From contig NZ_JACFTD010000003.1 of the NCBI RefSeq assembly GCF_014282005.1, forward strand, positions 62,001 through 126,000: a DNA stretch of 64,000 nucleotides. Direction: 5' to 3'. Position numbers and translations under genes: made by a program. Below, piece by piece: positions 9,197-16,299 of this stretch. The notes below the pieces were generated by a model. It made no database searches. It had not been told where the DNA came from and saw only the letters and a list, made by a program, of their open reading frames with translations. Origin of the DNA: Sporosarcina sp. BP05 (GTDB taxonomy: Bacteria; Bacillota; Bacilli; Bacillales_A; Planococcaceae). Position 1 is the first letter of the stretch; every line of letters starts with the position of its first letter.

Positions 9197-9320
9197 CTTG
9201 CACGTTGTACAATGTGTTCCTTGCTTACTTTTAGCAAAAAGTATATATCTAATCATCTGATGCCCTATAGAAAGTGACACTTCTTTAAAATAAAAAAGAA
9301 AAAATCATAAGGAAAGCATC

Positions 9321-9351
9321 AGCCGCCAAAATTGTATCTTTGGCGGCTTTT
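9321..9351 (+). terminator. Hairpin with short T-run
   Basis: AGCCGCCAAA (9321-9330) pairs with TTTGGCGGCT (9339-9348), followed by TTT. It could end a short plus-strand transcript; no gene upstream explains it. Confidence 0.5.
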
Positions 9352-9428
9352 CTCCAGGTAAGAAGTCAGTTATTCTTTCGTCCCGAAAAAATTCAGCACT
9401 CTGTGTATGTATGTCTTTGGAGAGCGAC

Positions 9429-9525
9429 GGATGAATGACAACCATAGGATTACCGAAAAGATGTGTAGGGATACGACTAAGTCGAATCCCTACACATCCA
9501 GACATCTCGGTAATCGTAATCGTAG
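9429..9525. repeat. Large imperfect palindrome (about 97 nt)
   Basis: Nested inverted arms are GGATGAATGAC/GTCATTCAATCC (outermost), GATTACCGA/TCGGTAATC, GATGTGTAGGGAT/ATCCCTACACATC, and CGAC/GTCG around a small loop. Only short unpaired segments separate them, so the whole element could fold into one long hairpin on either strand. A MITE-like element or structured RNA is possible; no transposase is near. Confidence 0.6.
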
Positions 9526-9647
9526 TCATTCAATCCAAAGTAATCCAAAATCAACTATACACATAGCGTCCAGTAGGTGATTAAGTTAGTTAATGGTAAC
9601 TACCGGTTAATCGACAGACGTGAAATAATACCTTTCTGATACGAAAA

Positions 9648-9740
9648 TTATAGCCGCATATAGATTGAAATAAAGAACTTCATTGAATCCACAGCGGCTA
9701 CCCCTTGAAAAGCGCCTTCGCTGTTTATATTGTTATTCAT
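9648..9740 (-). CDS. Candidate 30-residue small protein
   Basis: The frame starts at ATG (9738-9740) with AGGAG nine bases upstream and stops at TAA (9648-9650). The product begins with a polar Asn-rich segment (MNNNINSEGAFQG) and ends with a hydrophobic-basic tail (FFISIYMRL). I do not recognise it. It could be a genuine small protein or the start of a degraded gene, since the DNA beyond the stop shows no continuing domain. Support comes only from the ribosome site and the position in otherwise empty DNA. Confidence 0.3.
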   Translation of the reverse strand: MNNNINSEGAFQGVAAVDSMKFFISIYMRL

Positions 9741-9880
9741 AAATCCAATCTCCTATATAAATGTTGATGTATCAACGATGTATAAAAAACCTACCGGCAG
9801 GGCTCTAGAGCTATCGAATGACACATAGCGTCGTTCCGTGTAGAATTAATGGCACGAGCACTAAATGGGGAGGTTTTAAT

Positions 9881-10312
9881 ATGACGAAAAAAGAGAATGA
9901 ATTTGAAGACAAATTAAAAAACTTTGACCCTGAGTCCAGAATGCAGGGAACAGAAAACCATTATTCAGACGAAAAGTTTTGGGGCAAAATGATGAAATAT
10001 GGGAAACGGGCGGGGAAGACAACAGTCTATTATAGCTTGCTCCTTTTTTATGTTGCAAAAAGCCCAAAGGTTCCCAAATCGACAAAAATGATTATTGTCG
10101 GTGCACTTAGCTATCTGATATTTCCACTCGATCTCATTCCAGACTTCATTCCAGTAGTTGGACTGGTGGATGATGCCGGCGTCATAGCGGGGGCCGTATT
10201 TAAAGTGATTTCTCATATTGATGACGATATAAAAAACAAAGCAAAAACAAAAATGAATACACTGCTTGGTGTTAAATTCGATGCTGAAGAAGTTGACAAG
10301 CGATTGGTATAG
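9881..10312 (+). CDS. YkvA/DUF1232-family membrane protein
   Basis: Small protein of 143 residues with a charged N-terminal third, then the DUF1232 core: SLLLFYVAKSPKVP, ALSYLIFPLDLIPDFIPVVG and DDAGVIAGAVF. The repeated proline-aspartate turn (PLDLIPDFIP) between two hydrophobic segments is the family signature and suggests a hairpin in the membrane. Function is unknown across the family. I chose the ATG at 9881 because GGGGAGG lies just before it; the open frame extends upstream to 9818 without a ribosome site. Confidence 0.8.
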   Translation: MTKKENEFEDKLKNFDPESRMQGTENHYSDEKFWGKMMKYGKRAGKTTVYYSLLLFYVAKSPKVPKSTKMIIVGALSYLIFPLDLIPDFIPVVGLVDDAGVIAGAVFKVISHIDDDIKNKAKTKMNTLLGVKFDAEEVDKRLV

Positions 10313-10316
10313 TGGA

Positions 10317-10357
10317 AAGAGCTAACGAGGGAATGAAGAATTCCACGTTAGCTCTTT
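10317..10357. terminator. Terminator between the ykvA-like gene and the SAM hydrolase gene
   Basis: AAAGAGCTAACG (10317-10328) pairs with CGTTAGCTCTTT (10346-10357), followed by T on the plus strand. It sits between two convergent genes and may serve both. Confidence 0.8.
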
Positions 10358-10375
10358 TTGATTGCTGTGCTGTTG

Positions 10376-11236
10376 TTATTCATAGACAATTCTAGGTGCC
10401 TTGCGAATAACGATTTCCCAGTTTGTTCCCGTGCCTACACGATAGGCATCTGCAAACGATCCCTGATTGATGGCAATACCGATGTTATCGAGTGAGTTCA
10501 CATAAACGAGTGGCTCGCCGATATGCAAGTCTGCAAATGATCGGCCAAAAGTCATTATGTTGTTGTAAATAGTACGGCCATCTGTCGTTATTGAAACTTC
10601 TATCGAATCGCCATGCTGTTCTACGATTTTCTTAAATTGACTCCGGCTAATATTCGTCCACAGATTGCCGAAGGGGCGGTCGATAATATCGACTATACCT
10701 GTAATTGTTTCATCCACAATGGTGGACAATTTCAAGGGGAGTGCAATTACTGTCGATGGATCAACTGATGCACCGATATCTTCAAATTGGATAATACCAG
10801 CAGCCAGCCGTGCACCTGTGTATGCGAATATATCCCGTCCATGGAAGGTGTGCGATTCACCTGAGTTAGGGAGTCTGTTTTTCGATTCATCGATTTCCCG
10901 GATCTCCGTTATTTTGATGAATTGCAATACATGTGTTAAGGTCCCGTTATCTGGGGTAATAATATAGTGATCATTCGCAGTCTTCGCGACAATCGCACGC
11001 CGATTCGATCCTACACCTGGGTCGACAATCGATACAAATACCGTTTCACTTGGCCAATAATTGATGGACTGTAATAAACGGTAGGAAGCTTCCCAAATAT
11101 TGTATTGGGGAATTAGATGCGTGATTTCAAAAATCGGGATTCCACGTTGAACTGAGTTTGCTACGCCATGCATTGCACTCACTGCGCCATCACTTTTTCC
11201 GAAATCTGATTGAAAAACTAATAAACCTGTTGTCAT
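10376..11236 (-). CDS. SAM hydrolase (DUF62, SAM hydroxide adenosyltransferase)
   Basis: Member of the DUF62/fluorinase superfamily, which splits S-adenosylmethionine with water into adenosine and methionine. The 286-residue length fits. Visible landmarks are LLVFQSDFGKSDGAVSAM near the N-terminus (substrate Asp), VDPGVGSNRRAIV, PDNGTLTH, and HTFHGRDIFAYTGARLA holding the conserved His and Arg of the catalytic set. The chlorinase/fluorinase-specific loop was not evident. The start is the ATG at 11234-11236 with GAGGAG upstream; the in-frame ATG six codons earlier overlaps that ribosome site. A T-tailed hairpin in the 5' region suggests attenuation. Confidence 0.85.
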   Translation of the reverse strand: MTTGLLVFQSDFGKSDGAVSAMHGVANSVQRGIPIFEITHLIPQYNIWEASYRLLQSINYWPSETVFVSIVDPGVGSNRRAIVAKTANDHYIITPDNGTLTHVLQFIKITEIREIDESKNRLPNSGESHTFHGRDIFAYTGARLAAGIIQFEDIGASVDPSTVIALPLKLSTIVDETITGIVDIIDRPFGNLWTNISRSQFKKIVEQHGDSIEVSITTDGRTIYNNIMTFGRSFADLHIGEPLVYVNSLDNIGIAINQGSFADAYRVGTGTNWEIVIRKAPRIVYE

Positions 11237-11283
11237 TATAAATCCACTCCTCATTTATATAGTCTATGATAATAAGAAATAAA

Positions 11284-11332
11284 AAAATTCCATCCAAATC
11301 AATCATTAATCGATTGAAAAGGACGGAATTTA
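11284..11332 (-). terminator. Terminator-like hairpin in the 5' leader of the SAM hydrolase gene
   Basis: Read on the minus strand, AAATTCCGTCC pairs with GGATGGAATTT (one G-U pair), with a nested CAATC/GATTG stem, followed by seven T (complement of 11281-11287). It lies about 45 nt upstream of the SAM hydrolase start and points toward it. Confidence 0.6.
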
Positions 11333-11375
11333 CTCACTCTAGTTTACTCTTCAACGTGCATCTTTATTATTGTAT

Positions 11376-11404
11376 AATTTACATGATTATGAATGGAAAG
11401 TCAA
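11376..11404 (-). promoter_or_regulatory. Candidate promoter for the SAM hydrolase leader
   Basis: On the minus strand TTGACT (complement of 11399-11404) is followed after 17 bp by TAAATT (complement of 11376-11381). This gives a leader of about 130 nt containing the T-tailed hairpin. Confidence 0.4.
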
Positions 11405-11583
11405 TAAGGTTGGATAACGAAATTATCAGGACATGTGAAATGCCCGCCACACCAAGTCCTTTTTGAATGAGTCCGCTTTCTTCAGCACTGATGGCTAACG
11501 GAATAAAATGACACCATTCTTCGCTTTTTGGGTCGTTTTATGGTAGAATTTAAGTTCATAACAGAAGAGGACGTGACGTTTAA

Positions 11584-11958
11584 TTGATCACAATTACTAT
11601 ACCAAATCCGGATGTAACGATTGTACAACGCAAACAAGAAATGGGTGCCGATGTTGCACCGATAAAACCGATTTACGGCTTTATTGATTTGCATGAGATT
11701 CCGCGTGATAAAGGCGGTATCATTTTGTTTTATAACAACAAAGATGAATTGCTGTTTGCTGGGAAAGCACGTAAACTGCGCCAACGTGTCAAGAAGCATT
11801 TTGAAGACACGGTCTCTCCAATCAAAAATCATCGTAACGAAGTGCATGAAATTGCGATTATCGTTGTCGAAGACCCAATGGAACGCGAAATTTATGAAAC
11901 GTATATTATTAATACACAACGTGCGAAATATAACCTTGATAAAGTATTTTTTGAATGA
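11584..11958 (+). CDS. GIY-YIG nuclease-fold protein (YurQ/UvrC N-terminal-like)
   Basis: Protein of 124 residues. The GIY-YIG fold is seen as GGIILFYNNKDELLFAGKARKLRQRVKKHF, followed by the helix with the catalytic-type Glu (DPMEREIYETYIIN) and a closing RAKYN. This is the fold of the UvrC N-terminal incision domain; stand-alone copies occur in Bacillus. The GIY/YIG tyrosines are replaced by GII/LFAG-type residues, so activity is uncertain. The start is TTG at 11584-11586; the AGAGG ribosome site is about 13 nt away, rather far. Confidence 0.7.
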   Translation: MITITIPNPDVTIVQRKQEMGADVAPIKPIYGFIDLHEIPRDKGGIILFYNNKDELLFAGKARKLRQRVKKHFEDTVSPIKNHRNEVHEIAIIVVEDPMEREIYETYIINTQRAKYNLDKVFFE

Positions 11959-11965
11959 AATAAAG

Positions 11966-11999
11966 AGCTGACTGCTTAATGCAATCAGCTTTTTATTTT
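11966..11999 (+). terminator. Terminator after the GIY-YIG gene
   Basis: AGCTGACTGC (11966-11975) pairs with GCAATCAGCT (11981-11990) with one mismatch, followed by TTTTATTTT. Confidence 0.75.
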
Positions 12000-12024
12000 G
12001 ACTACATTGGAATAGGGTGAAGTT

Positions 12025-13284
12025 ATGGATAGTAGATTGCAGGCAATTGTAAATCGCACGCAAGAGGAGTTCGGTCTTGAAAATTATTTGTTAGGAAGAC
12101 ACTCATTTTATAAGCAAAGGGATACTATGCAAAGTGTGTATTATCAATTGACGATGGAATGGTTCCCTAAAAATTTAAAGGGATTGATAGAAGAGGATGA
12201 GAATCCTGAAGGCACAGCAATTATTGAATATAATATTCAAAGTGGGAAATTTGAGAGAGTCATTTTTGTCCATGGCGAGTCAGATTCAACGATTACATTA
12301 TTTAAAGAGAAAACCCCTGAAGAGGTGGTATCTTGGGTTGAACAACAAACAGATCTAGTATATGGAGTAGATTTCACTCTGAAAAGAGCAGCAGAAGATG
12401 AGTATGTTTATGAGACGAATGTAGATGGCGTCCAAATTTCACCTAGCTTTCAAATTGAAGTGAAGTTCGATAAAGAGGGAAAACTAACTTTTTACACTAC
12501 ATATGGAAGTCCGCCGAAGATGGAGCTAGTTGCAAAATCAGCATTCACTTTGACGTTGGAAGAAATTGAACCCATCGTAAAAGAGCATCTTCAGCTTGTC
12601 AATTTCCCATCCGAATCGCAAAAAAAGTTTGTACCAGCTTATGCGATGAATGAAGTGTTTGTCATGAATGATGGGAATAGACTTATCCCATTTTTAGAGG
12701 AAGAGCGTTCTGAAATAAAGTTGGGAACTGTTTTAGAATGGAACGTGTCGTTAAAAGGACATCTTGAACGGAAATACCTTCATGTGACCCCGTCAACCTT
12801 TAAGGAAGCATTTGAATCGGAAAAATTTTCCGATCCTCTTGTGCTTACAGATGATCAAATTGAGCAGTGTAAACAAATCATACTGGATACTATGCGAACG
12901 GAGTATCCGGCAGAAAGTGGCATATGGAAGTTAGACAAGCTTAAGGTGTTGGAAAACTATATAGAAGGATTTTGTTTTTTAAAAAATGAGAATGTGGAAT
13001 TATTTAGTCGTAAGATTGTCATTCTAATAGACCGGGATTCGATGAAATTTGTAAATATGATGGATAATGAAGGGATGCTTGAAGTTTTTGATTCATTTAC
13101 ACTAGCAGAACAAGCTACTGTATCACATGAAGAAGCATACGAGAAAATGATTTCCTATATAACTATGGATCCTGTTTACGTATATGATCAAACGACGGAA
13201 AAGTATGTCTTATGTGGCTTGCCTGATTCGGAGATGGCGGTCGATGCCGTATCCGGTGAAATCATTGCATTGGCTGATCTATAA
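12025..13284 (+). CDS. YcdB/YcdC-repeat domain protein, function unknown
   Basis: Protein of 419 residues, acidic, with no signal peptide or membrane helix. Two copies of a PepSY-like alpha-beta pattern are suggested. Both halves contain EGTAIIEYNIQSGKFERV-like or KYVLCGLPDSEMAVDA-like strands that end in a residue set resembling the I-D-A-x-(T/S)-G-E motif of the YcdB/YcdC repeat family; the C-terminal one (VDAVSGEII) is clearest. Related proteins in Bacillus are often exported, so the apparently cytoplasmic location is notable. Start ATG at 12025 follows AGGGTGAAG. It is monocistronic. The assignment is from motif resemblance only. Confidence 0.6.
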   Translation: MDSRLQAIVNRTQEEFGLENYLLGRHSFYKQRDTMQSVYYQLTMEWFPKNLKGLIEEDENPEGTAIIEYNIQSGKFERVIFVHGESDSTITLFKEKTPEEVVSWVEQQTDLVYGVDFTLKRAAEDEYVYETNVDGVQISPSFQIEVKFDKEGKLTFYTTYGSPPKMELVAKSAFTLTLEEIEPIVKEHLQLVNFPSESQKKFVPAYAMNEVFVMNDGNRLIPFLEEERSEIKLGTVLEWNVSLKGHLERKYLHVTPSTFKEAFESEKFSDPLVLTDDQIEQCKQIILDTMRTEYPAESGIWKLDKLKVLENYIEGFCFLKNENVELFSRKIVILIDRDSMKFVNMMDNEGMLEVFDSFTLAEQATVSHEEAYEKMISYITMDPVYVYDQTTEKYVLCGLPDSEMAVDAVSGEIIALADL

Positions 13285-13378
13285 GGGGTAAATTAGAAAG
13301 GGCAGTTCTTAATTTTTAAGGATTGCTCTATTTCTCTTTACTTTTTCAGAACTTTCTTTTATAATCAGAGTATATTAA

Positions 13379-13501
13379 GTTTCCCTCGTGCAACAAAAGA
13401 AGTTTAGAGGAATGATATTTTTTTGTTATTAAAGTTTCCCAAGGGAAAGAAACGTGTGTAAGAATTTTATTTTTTTGACTATAAAGTTGCACTAAGGAAA
13501 C
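13379..13501 (+). promoter_or_regulatory. Three MntR-type operators upstream of the manganese operon
   Basis: Three 16-mers match the DtxR/MntR box pattern GTTTCC(C/T)N2-4GNNNAAC or its complement: GTTTCCCTCGTGCAAC (13379-13394), GTTTCCCAAGGGAAAG (13434-13449) and GTTGCACTAAGGAAAC (13486-13501). The Bacillus subtilis mntH and mntA operators have the same GGAAAC/GTTTCC half-sites. The third box overlaps a plausible promoter (TTGCAC 13487-13492, TACACT 13511-13516), as expected for Mn(II)-dependent repression. Confidence 0.7.
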
Positions 13502-13550
13502 ATATGCGCATACACTACGGTTATACAAACTAAAACTAGGAAGTGATTGA

Positions 13551-14294
13551 ATGGAGAATAGCATACAAATCCGCCATTTATACGTTTCTTATGACGGACA
13601 AAATGTATTGAATAATATTGACTTTGAAATTACCAAAGGGAAACTTGTAGGTATTATAGGGCCGAATGGCGCGGGAAAATCAACGTTGATGAAAGCGATG
13701 CTTGGATTAGTTCAAACGGATAAAGGCGAGATTTCAATTTTTAATAAACAAATCAAAGAAAATAGAAGAAAGACGGCTTATGTACCACAACGTGCAACAA
13801 TTGATTGGGATTTTCCTATCACCGTAAAAGATACAGTTCTTATTGGAACTTATCCTTCGCTGGGTATATTGAAAAGACCTGGCCGAAAAGAAAAGGAATG
13901 GGCGTTGGAATGTTTGGCGAAAGTGGATATGTTGTCATTTAAAGATCGCCAAATTGGTGAGTTATCGGGGGGACAACAGCAACGTGTTTTTTTGGCACGT
14001 GCCCTTGCGCAAAAAGTTGATTTGTTTTTATTGGATGAACCATTTGTTGGTATCGATGCTACGAGTGAAGAGATGATTATCAAAATATTGAAAGAGCTGA
14101 GAGGTGAAGGCAAGACGATTATCGTTGTTCACCATGACTTAAGCAAGGCGGAAAAGTATTTTGATGAGGTTTTATTGCTAAATAAAGAATTAATTGCCTA
14201 TGGGCCCGTACGGGATGTATTTATTCCTAAGACTATAGCAAAAGCCTATGGCGGACAATTATCCTTTTTGGAAGACATGGTGATGCCGACATGA
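13551..14294 (+). CDS. mntB: Manganese ABC transporter, ATP-binding protein
   Basis: ATPase of 247 residues that powers Mn(II) (possibly Zn/Fe) uptake. Walker A GPNGAGKST is at about residues 38-46, the Q-loop is at PQRATIDWDFP (the W-D-F context typical of metal-type ABC-3 ATPases), signature LSGGQQQR is at about 143, Walker B LFLLDEPF follows, and the switch His is in VVHHDL. It is first in the operon, overlapping the permease gene by 4 bp (ATGA). Order ATPase-permease-binding protein matches Mn/Zn ABC loci. Expression is probably repressed by MntR when Mn is abundant. Confidence 0.9.
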   Translation: MENSIQIRHLYVSYDGQNVLNNIDFEITKGKLVGIIGPNGAGKSTLMKAMLGLVQTDKGEISIFNKQIKENRRKTAYVPQRATIDWDFPITVKDTVLIGTYPSLGILKRPGRKEKEWALECLAKVDMLSFKDRQIGELSGGQQQRVFLARALAQKVDLFLLDEPFVGIDATSEEMIIKILKELRGEGKTIIVVHHDLSKAEKYFDEVLLLNKELIAYGPVRDVFIPKTIAKAYGGQLSFLEDMVMPT

Positions 14295-15151
14295 TGAATT
14301 TTATAGAAGCAATCATCCAGTATGAATTTCTCCAGAAAGCACTAATTACTTCAGTAATGGTTGGCATAATAAGCGGGGTAATTGGCTGTTTCATCATTTT
14401 AAGAGGAATGGCGTTAATGGGAGATGCTATATCACATGCAGTGTTGCCAGGTGTAGCTCTATCCTTTATGTTGGGTATTAATTTCTTTATAGGTGCAGTT
14501 GTAACAGGTATTTTGACAGCTGTAGGCATTGGGTATATTACTCAAAACAGCCGTGTTAAAAATGATTCATCTATAGGGATCATGTTTACTGCCGCATTTG
14601 CTGTAGGTATTATTCTCATAACATTTCTGAAGAGTAGTTCAGACTTGTATCATATCCTGTTTGGGAATGTATTGGCTGTAAGACCATCGGATATGTGGAT
14701 GACGTTGATCATCGGATTGGTTGTTTTAGGAAGTGTGTACCTCTTTTATAAAGAGCTACTCGTCAGTTCATTTGATCCAATAATGGCTGAAGCATATGGT
14801 TTGCCTAATAAAATGATTCATTATTTCCTAATGACATTGCTCACATTAGTGACCGTTGCATCTTTGCAAACAGTAGGTATCATTTTAGTTGTAGCGATGT
14901 TAATTACACCCGCATCGACTGCCTACTTATTAACAAATCGCTTATCCATTATGATATTTTTAGCGATGTTATTTGGGGCGATTTCGGCAATCGTTGGCTT
15001 GTATTTGAGTTTCACTTTTAATCTGGCTTCAGGAGCTACAATTGTTCTTGTAGCGACAGCTCTATTTATTTTGACGTTTATTTTTTCACCGAAACAAGGG
15101 GTTTTATGGCGGTCAATGAAAGTTAGAAAACAAAAGATTCGTGTATCATAA
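14291..15151 (+). CDS. mntC: Manganese ABC transporter, membrane permease
   Basis: ABC-3 family permease of 286 residues with about eight or nine hydrophobic segments. Recognisable family stretches are GVIGCFIILRGMALMGDAISHAVLPGVALSF near the N-terminus and LQTVGIILVVAMLITPASTAYLLTNRL near the C-terminus, the latter containing the loop that contacts the ATPase. B. subtilis uses two different permease subunits (MntC, MntD); here there is only one, so it probably works as a homodimer. It is translationally coupled to the ATPase gene through a 4-bp overlap. Confidence 0.88.
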   Translation: MMNFIEAIIQYEFLQKALITSVMVGIISGVIGCFIILRGMALMGDAISHAVLPGVALSFMLGINFFIGAVVTGILTAVGIGYITQNSRVKNDSSIGIMFTAAFAVGIILITFLKSSSDLYHILFGNVLAVRPSDMWMTLIIGLVVLGSVYLFYKELLVSSFDPIMAEAYGLPNKMIHYFLMTLLTLVTVASLQTVGIILVVAMLITPASTAYLLTNRLSIMIFLAMLFGAISAIVGLYLSFTFNLASGATIVLVATALFILTFIFSPKQGVLWRSMKVRKQKIRVS

Positions 15152-15178
15152 ATAAAGAAAATAGTGGGGGAATAATAA

Positions 15179-16123
15179 ATGAAGAAATTAAGCATACTCT
15201 TATCCGTTTTCATCATGGCGTTTTTATTGGGTGCATGTAATAAAGGCACAGCTACAAATGAAGCGCCATCGGAACAAAGTAAAGATAAGGTAAAAGTAGT
15301 GACAACGTATTCAATTGTCTACGATATTGTGAAAAACGTTGGTGGAGATTTAGTAGATATTCATAGTTTAGCGCCAATTGGATCTGATCCACATCAATAT
15401 GATCCATTGCCTCAAGATGTTGTATTAACAACTGATGCAGATGTTGTATTTTATAATGGGCTTAATCTAGAAGAAGGAAACTCTTGGTTTAATAAAATGA
15501 TTGAAACTGCTGGGAAGTCTGGGGATGATGCCCATGTATATCAGGCAAGTGAAGGTGTTAAACCTATGCTACTGAATTCGGAAGACCACAGGGGGGAAGA
15601 AGATCCACATGCATGGCTAGATGCTAGAAATGGAATTATCTATACCGAAAATGTTCGTGATGCGTTAAAAAAAGTTGATCCTACCCATTCAGAAACCTAT
15701 GATGCAAATGCAGAAAAGTATATTAAGGAAATAGAAGCAGTGCATACGGAAATTAAGGAAAAGATGGATAGTATACCAAAGGAAAAAAGAATTTTAGTAA
15801 CAAGTGAAGGCGCATTTAAATACTTCTCCTCGGCATATGATTTCAAAGCGGCATATATTTGGGAAATCAATTCGCATAATGAAGGAACGCCAGATCAAAT
15901 AAAAAGTATTGTTTCTACAGTTTTAGATGAAAAAGTTCCTGCCCTATTCCTCGAAACAAGTGTTGATCCAAGAAGTATGGAAATGGTATCAAGAGAAACA
16001 AAAGTACCAATTGCAGGAAAAATTTTCACTGATTCCCTAGGGAAACCGGGAGCAGACGGTGATACTTATCTGAAGATGTTAAAGTGGAATGCAGATATGA
16101 TCTATGAAGGATTAAGTAAATAA
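15179..16123 (+). CDS. mntA: Manganese-binding lipoprotein (ABC substrate-binding protein)
   Basis: Surface lipoprotein of 314 residues that captures Mn(II) for the MntBC transporter. A lysine-rich signal peptide ends in the lipobox LLGAC (Cys20). The ZnuA/PsaA cluster A-1 fold shows the metal ligands in place: His in SDPHQYDP, His in DPHAWLDAR, Glu in TSEGAFKYF and Asp in TSVDPRSM. The short His/Asp/Glu linker DHRGEEDPH is far smaller than the His-rich loop of zinc-specific ZnuA, which favours manganese. It is last in the operon, with a GTGGGGG ribosome site and a terminator after it. Confidence 0.9.
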   Translation: MKKLSILLSVFIMAFLLGACNKGTATNEAPSEQSKDKVKVVTTYSIVYDIVKNVGGDLVDIHSLAPIGSDPHQYDPLPQDVVLTTDADVVFYNGLNLEEGNSWFNKMIETAGKSGDDAHVYQASEGVKPMLLNSEDHRGEEDPHAWLDARNGIIYTENVRDALKKVDPTHSETYDANAEKYIKEIEAVHTEIKEKMDSIPKEKRILVTSEGAFKYFSSAYDFKAAYIWEINSHNEGTPDQIKSIVSTVLDEKVPALFLETSVDPRSMEMVSRETKVPIAGKIFTDSLGKPGADGDTYLKMLKWNADMIYEGLSK

Positions 16124-16133
16124 TGAACAAACC

Positions 16134-16173
16134 AACGGTCAGCTTCCTATTAGAAAGGAGGCTGACCGTTTTA
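16134..16173 (+). terminator. Terminator after the manganese operon
   Basis: AACGGTCAGC (16134-16143) pairs with GCTGACCGTT (16161-16170), followed by TTT. Confidence 0.75.
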
Positions 16174-16299
16174 GATTGTATAATAAGCGGAAGGTTTACC
16201 TTTGGCCCTAAGGGGTCCTAAATGGCATTAAGAATTCCTTAGCGGTTGCTCTTTCTGAACGAACCTGATGTACCAAGGTAGTAACAAGGATGACTTTTG

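Noticed and set aside
9305..9529. 74-codon minus-strand frame across the large palindrome
   Set aside because: Its first third is simply one arm of the inverted repeat and it crosses the hairpin at 9321; no family features.
11266..11466. 66-codon plus-strand frame upstream of the GIY-YIG gene
   Set aside because: It overlaps the candidate minus-strand leader and terminator, lacks a good ribosome site and resembles no protein.
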